Positions 48,501-60,500 of a DNA stretch of 64,000 nucleotides are shown piece by piece (positions within the stretch are counted from its first letter, which is position 1; each line of letters starts with the position of its first letter). A model generated the notes under the pieces. That model was given only the letters and a program-made list of their open reading frames with translations, made no database searches and was not told the origin of the DNA. The translations under genes and the position numbers were made by a program. The DNA comes from Owenia fusiformis (Eukaryota; Annelida; Polychaeta; Sabellida; Oweniidae): contig CAIIXF020000009.1 of assembly GCA_903813345.2 (NCBI GenBank), forward strand, positions 20,425,759-20,489,758, given 5' to 3'.

Positions 48501-51500
48501 GAAGTTTTATTTTCTATAGATTCTTTACTCATAAAGATTGCAACTTATCTACTTCAAGTTTCTGTTTGCTTATGTTGTGTTCAAACAAACATGAGACCTA
48601 CCGTGTACATCAATGTTTTCATCAGGTATGTCCATTGTGATTCTATCAAGCGTTGACTCCATCCATGAGCCACTGAACATGCTGGCAAAGTATCCAGACT
48701 GAAAGAAGATCGAAAAATACATGTACAATTAACATGTTTTGGCATTATCGTATTCTCCAATTATGCTGAAATGGAACCAGGTACATGTGCAGTGAAAATG
48801 AGATCAATTTTTCACAATTATTAACAAGATATCTATAACTTTAGAGGATCTACGCAAGATATTTAATCTTAGTATGTTTTTTCAGGTGGATTAAACATTA
48901 TTTTAATAAATCCGTTTATATATACTGCTCCATCCCCTAAAGGTTTTTCACTTGCAATACTCATTCCCATGAACATATCTGGTATGAGGAGTTTCATTAC
49001 AATTTATGACAACAGGCAAAATTGAATGAATTCACTATAACAGATAGCTTTATTAGAAATTACAATTATAAACATAAATTTTTTTTTTTTTTTTTTTTAT
49101 TTATTTATTAATTATCCTCATTCATTACATAACATTTACAAAATCTTCAATCGCCAAATACATGCATGGCATTATAGAAGAATTGATGGATCTTAATGAA
49201 ATATAATATAAGGAGCAATGTTAACAGTAGTTTTGGGGTTGTGTGTGTGGGGGGGGGGGTGCTTGGCGTGGGAAACAGTTACTGGAGATAAAAGATGTTT
49301 AAGGAGGGAAAATCATATATTGGCTTTTATAAAGGAAGCTAGCCTGGTCATCATTTTCGAATTAAGTTCGATAGTGATTTCAGTTGAGCCATATTTCAGA
49401 ACTTCAAGATATTTATGCTGAGAGATTTGCCTGTCAAAAATTTCAGGGATCAGGTTTTTCAGGTATTGATTAAATTCATCCCTGGCATGTGTCAAATGAG
49501 CACAGTGGAAAAAGAAGTGTTTAACTGTTTGTGGATGTCCACATGAACAGTTAGGGTTGTCAATATTGCTAAAGTTATGAGCATATAGTTGGGCCTTAAA
49601 TAAAAAGTCGGCCCTGAATTTATTTACTATTATCTCATGGCTCCTTGTGAGGTTCAGTTTGCTGGTTGTGATGACATTTATTGGATTTTTGAAAAGCAGT
49701 TTTTGATGTTTCTTGAAATTCTGGATAGTAGCTTTACTCTTTAATGTATTTGGCAGGGCTAACCAGTTGGATATTGCAGAGGGTACCACTGAATTTCTGT
49801 ACCGTTCAGAGCATTTTGGTATAATGAACTCATCAGTGTTACGCAAGTTTCGAGTTTCTGGTTTTTTGAACTTATCAAATATGTCATCAAGAAATTTAGG
49901 GTTAGGACCATGTACTATTTTGTACATAAAGTTGTTTATAAACATTTTTCTTCTAGTGTCAAGAGATGGCCATTGAAGTAGCGTTAGTACTTTATCTGTG
50001 CTGCTCCCGTGAATACAACCTGAGCAGTAGATAGCAGCTTTATAATATAATCTGTCGAGCCTTTGAAGTAGATATTTGGAAGAACTATTGTAAATGATGG
50101 TACCATAATCAAAATGGGGCAATATGAAGGAGTTGAAGATTGTCTCCAAATGACTAGATCCTATTTTGTTTTTGAGTTTTTTAAATGGATTCAACATTTT
50201 TGTTACGTTATCATAGATGTTACTTATATGGTGCTTGTGTGTTAAGCAGGGATCAAACGTGAAACCGAGGTGTTTATGGGAATCACCTCTAACTATTTCC
50301 ATATTATTAAGATTAGATGGACTGATATCATTAATATGTGTTCTAGGTTTATGAAATATCAGTTCATGACTTTTTTCTGGTTTAAACTGTAGTTTCCAAG
50401 TAGTTGACCATTGTTCAATGCTTTCTAGGCTTGACTTAACAGAATCATCAACATTAGTGGGGTCTTTTGGATCAAGTTTAAAATGTAAAGAGGTATCATC
50501 AGCATAGATGTAGCACTGGCCACCCAGGTTGTCAGGAATATCATTAATGTACAAGATAAATAGAATAGGCCCTAGAATAGACCCCTGTGGGACGCCACAG
50601 TTAATAAAATTAGTATCAGAAAGTTTTGAAGATTCGCCACCTACATTAACAAAGAATTTTCTGTCATTCAGATAGGATTTGAGTACATTGAGCAGTTGGC
50701 CTTGGATACCGTAAGATTTAAGTTTAAGCAATAGAAGATTATGTGGTACGCAATCAAAAGCGGCCGAAATATCAAGGAATATTGATTTAGAGGCTTTGCC
50801 TTCCTCGAAAGTGCATTGCAGGTAGTGCTCAATAGCTAAAAGTTGAGAGTGTGTACTGTGGCCAGGCAGGAAACCAGATTGATGTTTAAAAAGTAAATCA
50901 TTTTGTATAAGATGTTTTTTAATTCGATCTGCAAGAACTTTTTCAAAGAGCTTTGATAGGGTATTTAGGAGCATAATTGGTCTATAATTTTTTATATTTG
51001 TCTTATCATCTTTTTTAAAAATTGGACAGACACTACCAATTTTCCATGTTTCCGGGAAAATATTTTTTGTCAAAAGCTTATTGAATAATTTAGAGAGTGG
51101 TTTTGAAAGTGTATGGGCTGTTAAGTTTAACATTTTATTCGTTATGTTATCAGGACCGCATGTTTTTGAAGTATCTAGGTTAAGTATAAGTTTCATTATC
51201 TCATGTTGGTTGGTAATTGCAGATATAATGAAGGAATTTGTTCTCGATGGAAAGTTTGGTAGTGTGTCGTTGTTGTTGATCTCCATGTGATTTTTACCAG
51301 AAAAATATTTCATAAAAGAATTGGCTATGTCCAGGTTTTTATTAATTGGGATACCAGTTCTGTCATCTTAGACAGGTTCCAATTTCAGAATATCTCAAGG
51401 GAAATGGTTTTTGAGGCATTTTTTAGAAAAAGCAACAGACCTATTTTTTCTGGATCAGTTTTTCATGCTGATAAAGATATTAAAAGATGACAGCTCAACG

Positions 51501-54500
51501 AGATGGCCATGACACTGATTTCTAGCGTTTTTACCCCCCTAGGAAATTATTTTAAGGGGTACTATAATATTAGTTCATAACTCAAAGGATATATGAACTA
51601 TTGTTCTGAGTTCTACAGCATATATTGTTAGTACAGAGATGAATACTATGCTAAAGTTGTAGGTTGATATCTTTGTTGGTTTCGGAAAAATACAATTAAT
51701 TAGGAAAAATATGCAATTTTTGTCATTTTTTTCTTGCTTATTTTATATTTGTAGCTTCACGCAAAACATGATAACTTTAACAGCTCAAAGTAGTATTCAA
51801 ACAACATTCCCAAGCTATGTGTGATATTGTTATACATATATTATAGTGATGAAGTACTATTTTGTAATTTTAATATGACTTTATAGTGCCCTACCCCTTG
51901 TAAATAGAAGAAAGTTGGTGTGGTTTTCTTCTGGTTTTAACATTTTATTGACTTCTTAGTTGAAGATATAATCAATTTTGTCAGTTTACCATGAGTGGCT
52001 TTACAATCGTTAACTATTCCCATGAATAGAGGGTTGGGACCTAAAAAATACCAGAACTGTTAAGTAGCATCCTTGGGCAACCTTCTTCAGAGCATTTTCC
52101 TTACACTCTGATAAAATCTGCAGGGGATACTATAAGAAACTTATATATCTTAGATACTAATGAAGATACTAACTTCAAATTTTCAGGATTTTGTCCTGGT
52201 ATGATAGGTAATCTGTATGACAAAAATGACTAAAAGAAAAAACTCTGTTGCCATAGTAACAAGAATACCACACTATTTGTTTCCTAAGAAATGTGTTTTA
52301 AGAGGTTTTGTCATTCTCTTCATATTTTTTATTCTAAATATGTCTACAATGTGGGATGATTAAAATTATGGTAAAATAATCATTTCTATTGTTCATGCAA
52401 TGTTTCTAGAACAGAAGTTGATATGGCGACACATAGACCATAGAAAAAATCCTGGGATGATCGCTCTATTTGTCAGGAAATTAAAATGGAAACTGAAAAT
52501 GAGTTTCTTCCTACTGAATAGCAATTTAGTAGACCATGGCTTACACACACAAGACAAAACGTTTATCAGTTCTATGTCATTTTGTTGTTATTTTTTTTTA
52601 TTTATCATGCTCTGGGACAACTGCAAAGGAAGGCAAGATTTTAATAATGAACATTTATATATCTCAACAAATATGGCCTAAGAGTTGGACAATGATGAGG
52701 AAACTCTGAGGGAAAATTAGACAAAACATTAATGTGAGTGGTCCAAAAATGTTTTGGAAAAGCTACGTATGCTCTCGGGTGAATCAGTGCTTATTTAAGG
52801 ATAGGCAATTGTCGAAAAGTGGCAAACAACCATCATGATAAACCATGACATCTCATTTCTTCTCAGCCCTGAGAAAGGTAAAACAGAAAGATGCTATGAG
52901 TATCAGAATGGCAAACAACATTCATTAAAGTTCAATATGGCTATTTCGCTTCTATGGCATAAAGATATGGTACGATCTCAGGTCAATCAATAAATTTCAC
53001 AAGTGACACTCTATCTTATGCAGAAAATACTATCGTATTTGAAGACATGTTAAAAATCTGGTGGAATTATTTTGTCACTCCTGATTTGACCCTGGAAAGG
53101 TTCGGGTAAGTTATCACAAACAATTTCAGACAGTTATATCTTTGATTATGACTATTTTCTGACCATGAAGAAAGGTATACAGGGATAATAAAGTAAATCG
53201 GACTCGGAGAGTAGCTAGTAGCCCATCAATATATTTTTTCAAAGTTGTTGACCTCATTTTCACCAAAAAATGCAATCATTTTTTACAATGTTTAATCCAT
53301 TACTATTCTTTATTTTAATGTATCAAATAGCTCTTGAAAGGAAAACTGAATTCCCCTAAGATTAGTGTTCCCCTTGTTATTTCCCCACTGAAAAAATTCA
53401 TGCTATCCATTGGTTTCTGTTCATTTTGGTCATCCAAATTCAGAAACTTTAAAGTCCCTGGAGCAATCCACTTTTCCTCTTAGGAAATAGAGCATGTCTC
53501 AAAGCATATTCTAATTATGCATTCAACAATATAATTAGAGGTTGCATTTTGGTAAAAATTAGGTCAACATTTTTAGTAAAAAGTATGTAGATTGGGCCAT
53601 TCCCTTTAACATCACTTAGGTCTGATTAACTTCATTATCATTATATTTATTTTCTTTGGAGATAATGAATAGATCTCAGAAAATATTCATAATTCAAGTT
53701 AGAATCGTCTGAAATTGTTTGCGATAACCTACATGCTCCTTTATGTAAATACTATCAAATGCTTTAGTCATGACAGTTGAAGTAAACTGAAGTCTTGGTA
53801 TTTAAAGGCAGAATCAGATCTATATAGAGTAAACAAAATTGAAAGCAACATGTACAGTTGACCTACCAATGTATTTTTTACAATCTCAAATATAATATCT
53901 CCAAAAAGATCCACAATATGTTATTAATTGGTATTGTAATTGGTAAAATTCAAAGTGTATAAATATACAAATAATAATAAATAAGTTACACTAAGTTATA
54001 TAAGTGTGAGGCACCATCTGTGGTACCTGTGTCTGGAGTTAGTGATGTTGGCACTGTTTGACAATCTTACCACCAATAATAAGAAGCAAGCTGCAATGCT
54101 TGTACATGGCTCCACTCCTACAGCTATGAGCAAGAGGCAAACCTGGTCTGATTTTATGCATATTGCAGCTAGGTTAACTAACCGGAAAGTCATCTTTGGT
54201 TAATAAAGATTCTTAGCTACTTTTTTTTACATCTGGCTGTCATCATTGCTTAATGAGGATACTGCTATATGGTCAGATGATGAGAACTAACAGTTTTACG
54301 AAACTTTTGCCCCTTTTTGCATATCGTAAATGACCCTTCTGAATGGGTTGTAAAGGTATATACCAGGAGGTACCTGTATATATGGCTCAATTGTGACCTA
54401 GTACGTGGGACACTGTAGTACATTACTTGTGCATGATGACCACCATAGTCTAGTTGCTCAAATGAGATCAATTGATGATTATAATGTTTAGACTTTGTGT

Positions 54501-57500
54501 CAATGTCCAGACTGTATGCCAACCTCTCTAGTATTATATGTGATTACACTATATTTTATTATGATACATGTACTAAATTGAAAACTTACATATAAAATAT
54601 CTTAAGTCCTATATTCTAGTAATAAATGAATTAGAATGTCACCTAATATTTGATGATGGTTTGAATTCATTGATTTGGTGTCTATCAATACATGTTTCTA
54701 ACTTAATGCTGCAAAATGATTAAATTTACCACATCCACTTTCTTTAATTTTCCAGGGGTAGGGCACTATAAAGTCATATTAAAATTACAAAATAGTACTT
54801 CATAACTAAAATAGATGTATTACAATATCACCCATAGCTTGGAAATGTTTTTAGAATACTACTTTGAGCTGATAAAGCTGTCATATTTTGCTTGAAGCTA
54901 CAAATATAAAATTGGCAAGATAAAAATTGTGTATCTTTTTCCTGTTTATTGTATTTTTTCTGAGACCAATGAGGGTATCAACCTATAACTTTAGGATAGT
55001 ATTTATATTTGTACAAGCAATGTATGGTGTAGAACTCAGAACAATAGCTCATATATCCCTTGAGTTATGAACTAGTTTCATAGTACCCCCTAGAATATTT
55101 TCCTAGGGGGGTAAAAATGCCAAAATTCAGTGTCATGGCCACCCCGTTGAGCTGTCATCTTTTAATATCTTTATCAGAATGAAAAACTGATCTAGTAAAA
55201 ATAGGTCTGTTGCTTTTTCTAAAAAATGCCTCAAAAACTTGAATTATTCAAATTGGAACCTGTCTATCTATAATGCATGCTATTTCCGATTTCTTAAAAT
55301 TGTTTCCAAGGAAAGATCTAATAATTTTCCAGTAATTCTTATCATTCTTGGTCATATTATCAATAGATTTGATTAGATTTTGGTCATGGTCAAGTTTGGT
55401 TTTTTTAATTAAATTTGTAACTTTTGTTGCTTGCTGATCATAAAGTATTTTATTTTGATAGGTAGGATGTTTTTTCATTGAATTGAAGAGCTTTTTTTTC
55501 TTTTTCATTTCCAATTGAAGAAAGTTATTAAACCAGGGTTGGTCATTGTATTTAGGTTTGATGATTTTATGAGGTATGTGTTTTTTGTAAATGGACATTA
55601 GTTTATCAACAAAATTTGTGGTTACTGTATTCATATCTAGGTCACCATCTATGATAGTCATCCAGTTAAAGTTTCTGATTTCAGAGTTTAATTGTTCAAT
55701 ATTGGTTTCATTATATTTCCAGATTGTCCTTTTGATTGGCTTGATTTTGTGTGTTATGATATTTATATTAGAGGAAATAGTACAATGATCAGATTTACCG
55801 ATTGGGTCAGTTACTTCCCAGGAGTCAAAGATATCAGGAGAATCAGTTATTATATGGTCAATGCAGGTTTTAGACTGTTTAGTGATTCTTGTTGGTTGGG
55901 TCACTAATTGGGTATAATTATATTCATCAAGGTAATCAAGTAATATTTTTCCTGCTAAGTTGTCATCCTGGTTGTCAAACCATTCAGAATTTTTGGCATT
56001 TAAATCTCCCATCATGACTACATGGTCAAATTTTGGAACAGAATTTTCAATTTTGGATAATTGTTGCTTAAATAATGAGAAATATTCTTTTGTTTCTTTA
56101 GCATTAAGGCTGGGTGATCTATAACATACACCTAGCAGTAGTCTTTTCTGCTGTATCTTAATTTCAGAAAAAAGTATTTCAGTACCTTTAACATAAAAGT
56201 CTAGGTGTAATGGTTTAGATGCCAAAGTTTTGTGTATATACATAATTAAACCTCTACCTGATTCATTATAAATAGAATTATAGTCCTCGATGTCAAAGTC
56301 TCCGGATTCCATTTTGAGTTTAGAAATACCAGTCTCACAGAGGCTGATTACAGCTGGATTAATTTCCCTTGCTCGTCGCTTCAATAATTCAAACCTTGCA
56401 CCTTCATTTGCAGTTATACTATTTATATTTGAAAGCAGAAGTGTTAGTTTTTCATTTTGGCCTGGATTAGGATGCACATCTCCTGACATTAGAAGAAGAA
56501 TTGATGTCACGTTTGGTGTAAATGTAAGGGTCAGTAGCCCTGGTATAACTAAGGAGCTTAGCAGCAGTTTTAGAAATAATATGGTGGTATAGGGGCTAAA
56601 AGGTGACTTCACTTGGAGTTTAATTATGTATAAACAAACTAGTGGTAGTAAAACAATAGTTACTATCGAGTATGTTATTAGGAAAAATCCTAAGATGGAT
56701 GCAAATATGAGTTCTAATCCAAAGTTCATCTTGTACATGAAAATCAGGGTTGTGACCATGAGTAAAATGGTTAAAATGGGATAAGGGTATATAGTTCTTC
56801 CATCCTTAGAAGTAACTTTAAAGTATTTTTTAATTGATTTGCTACCATAGTTAAATAAGCCAATAGCAGCCCTCCATTGCATAATACTATCTATCCTATA
56901 CCTTGTTTCCCAAGCCAAGCCCCCTCCCCAGGCACCACCAACACCTTGGATGTTTTAATCATAGCTAACTACTGTCTGACTTTGAAGAGCTATCCTGAAA
57001 GGGCAGCAGTATAAATAGAGTACATTTGATTTTTCTGATTTATATAGCAGTACTATTACATAATTGCAGTAATATAGAAGAGCATCTAATTTAGATGCAT
57101 ATTCAAGATTTCTGAGAAGACAAAAAAATAACTCAAGTTTAAACTAGACTGGGGTGTAAGCCTAAGTGATCAGACTCACCCATTCACAGGGGGATTGAGT
57201 CAATTAGAAGATTCAAGTATCAGTAATACTATATACAGTAGTTCTTAATTACAATAAAATAAATGAATATCCCAATCATATGTATAATATAGGGTTCCTA
57301 AAAAAAGGTTTTAATTGGAAACATGGAACACAGATCAAAATATCCATATTACATTTTATGAAGGTTAATCATATTGACCAAGCTATACAGTAGTTTAAAG
57401 TTCCTGTTTACAGGGGTTTACTACATTGTGCTTTAAAGGCAGAATCAGGTCTATAGGGGTGACAAAATGATAGGCAATGTGCACAATTGACCTACCAGTC

Positions 57501-60500
57501 TAATCCTTACAATGTCAAATACAATATCTTCCAAAAGATTCATGCCATGTTATCAATTGGTGAAGTTATAATGGATTCAAAGTGCAAAAAATGAGTGAGA
57601 AATGTTGAAATTCTCCCAAATGATAAGAATGGTAGCCATTCTTATTGAAATATAATACGTTATTGTAGATCTCTTTAATTTTCCAGAAATGAAGTATGCA
57701 CCTTGATGATTTTAAGAAAAGAGACATGAGAAGGAATGGCATGAGCCAGAAATATTCTAAAATTGAGACAATTTTTTGTTGGGCTGCACGATAGATCTGA
57801 TTCTCTCTTTAAATAGTCCGTATCATTTAATGAGAATAGAAATATTTAAAGAAACATTTGGGGGACTTGACATGGATTATAAAACATATTTGAGGTATAC
57901 ATATTTGCAAGAATATTCTGATTAATGTTAACACTACATGTAGCTGCACCTCAATTTAAAAGAGTCCATATAGTTTGATGGGAATTTAGACATCTATATA
58001 TTTCAACAGTGTCTGCCTCTGAGATCCAGTTAAAATAAAAGCAAGAAATATGCAAAAAAAAAATTCAGGTAAAGGTCCACTTAGTTAAGTAAAATATATT
58101 CATATTTACACTGTAATGATGAGTACCTCTGAACTGTCATACACTGTGTTTAACTTATTTTACAAAGTACCAATCTTACCTGTTGTTCTCCAGAAAAAAA
58201 CAAAAAACAAAAACATGTCCAGATAAATACAGTTGTAGGTATATAATAACAAAATGGGTAAAAGCAAAAGCAAAAATAGAATGAACATATTTGATGTTAC
58301 ACACTGTTCAGTCCCCTACTGGCCACATATGAATACATCATGATATAAGCTAAGACTAGTAAGACACCTATATAACTTCCCGTGTACTAAGTGCCTACTG
58401 GACGTATAACATTATTACACTATTAGCATTCATGTTACATACATGTAACAAGACACACAGTGATAAATATCGCACTTTGAAGAGCAAACTGGCCACCATG
58501 CAATTTACCCAGCATGGCCAAAACCTAATCAGACCTTGGCACTAGTCTGCTCTTGCATCTGTAAACATTTCAAGTTGACAAGATAAGCGGTTTTCCTGCA
58601 ATTTTGATGACAAGAATTTATTTGTAGTCTTGAACTTTGGGAAAATTTAGATAACATTGTTTGTGACCTAATTTGATGACCTTCGACCTTGAAAATTTAA
58701 CTTTTTCAGACCTCAGTAGGTGTTTAGTAATTAAGCTGACCTAAATTTAAATCCAAAATATCAATTTAGAAAATCAAATTTTTGACCTTTCAAGGTCACT
58801 GAAGGTCAACGAAAGGTCAAATCTGAAATCTAAGGTCAGATTTGAACTTCTGAGAACTTGTAGATGTTTTTAAAAAAAAAATTTGGTCAATTTGGAGCAA
58901 GTTGAAAAATTCAAAATGGCCGCCAAATTGAAAAATTCAAAATGGCCACCATGTAATTCAGCCAGCATACCCAAAACCTAATCAGATCTCGGCAATAGTC
59001 TGCTCTTGCATGTGTAAAAATTTCAAGTTGAACGGATAAGTGGTTTTCCTGGAATTTTGATGACAAGATTTGTTGAAAAATTCAAAATGGCCGCCAAGTA
59101 GCTTACCCAGCATGCCCTAAACCTAATCAGATCTTGGCACTAGTCTGCTATTGCATGTGTAAAAATTTCAAGTTGAACAGGTTAGCGGTTTCCTTGGAAT
59201 TTTGATGACAAGAATTGATTTGTAGTCTCAAACTTTGAGAAACTTGGATAACATCATTTGTGACCTAGTTTAATGACCTTGACCTTCAACCTTGAAAATG
59301 TCACTTTTTCAGACCTCAGTAGGTGTTTAGTAATTAAGCTGACCTAAATTTAAATCCAAAATATCAATTTAGACAAGGCATTAACATGACAAAATGTCAC
59401 CACCTAGTTGCTCACAATATTATGAGTTCAAACTTAAGTCAGATTTGAATTTCTGAGAACTTGCAAAGTCAAATTTGAACTTCTGAAAAAATTTGGTCAA
59501 TTTGAAGCAAGTTGAAAACAGACCTTTTTGACCGTTTTTGACCTTGAGAAGGTCATTAAAGGTCAAATGTCAAATCTAAAGTCAGATTTGAATTTCTGAG
59601 AACATGTAGATGATTTGGAAAAAAAAATTAGTCAATTTGAAGCAAGTTGAAAAAAGACCTTTTTGACCTTTTTTGACCTTGAGAAGGTCATTGAAGGTCA
59701 AATGTCAAATCTAAAGTCATATTTGAATTTCTGAGAACATGTAGATGATTTTAAAAATTTTTTAGTCAATTTGAAGCAAGATGAAAAAATACCTTTTTGA
59801 CCTTTTTTGACATTGAGAAGGTCATTGAAGGTCAAATGTCAAATCTAAAGTCAGATTTCAATTTCTGAGAACATGTAGATGATTTTGAAATTTTTTTTTA
59901 GTCAATTTGAAGCAAGTTGAAAAAGACCTTTTTGACCTTTTTTTACTTTGAGAAGGTCATTGAAGGTCAAATGTCAAATCTAAAGTCAGATTTGAATTTC
60001 TGAGAACATGTAGATTTTGAGAAATTTTTTTAGTCAATTTGAAGCAAGTTGAAAAAAGACCTTTTTGACCTTTTTTGACTTTGAGAAGGTCATTGAAGGT
60101 CAAATGTCAAATCTTAAGTCAAATCTAAAGTCAGATTTGAACTTCTGAGAACACGTAGATGATTTTGAAAATTTTTTTTAGTCAATTTGAAGCAAGTTGA
60201 AAACAGACCTTTTTGACCTTGAGAAGGTCATTAAAGGTCAAATGTCAAATCTAAAGTCAGATTTGAATTTCTGAGAACATGTAGATGATTTTGAAAAAAA
60301 AAATTAGTCAATTTGAAGCAAGTTGAAAAAAGACCTTTTTGACCTTTTTTGACCTTGAGAAGGTCATTGAAGGTCAAGTGTCAAATCTAAAGTCATATTT
60401 GAATTTCTGAGAACATGTAGATGATTTTGAAAAAAAATTTAGTCAATTTGAAGCAAGATGAAAAAAGACCTTTTTGACCTTTTTTGACATTGAGAAGGTC

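Larger units (their letters stand above)
49079..56935 (-). mobile_element. LINE (CR1/Jockey-like), split by an insertion
   Basis: A non-LTR retrotransposon in the 14-kb GMCL1 intron, in the same orientation as the gene. EN lies at 55248-56918 and RT at 49313-51368. The 3' end (lowest coordinate) has AATAAATAAATAA and a poly(A) tail of about 20 at 49079-49099. The 51371-55264 fold-back element lies between EN and RT. The 5' end is not defined and I found no target duplication. The clade is inferred from motifs; a poly(A) tail is less usual for CR1 itself. Confidence 0.85.

Noticed and set aside
54006-54203. Intact transposase in the 51371-55264 element
   Set aside because: Only about 65 codons with a faint transposon-protein flavour; no catalytic motif can be identified.
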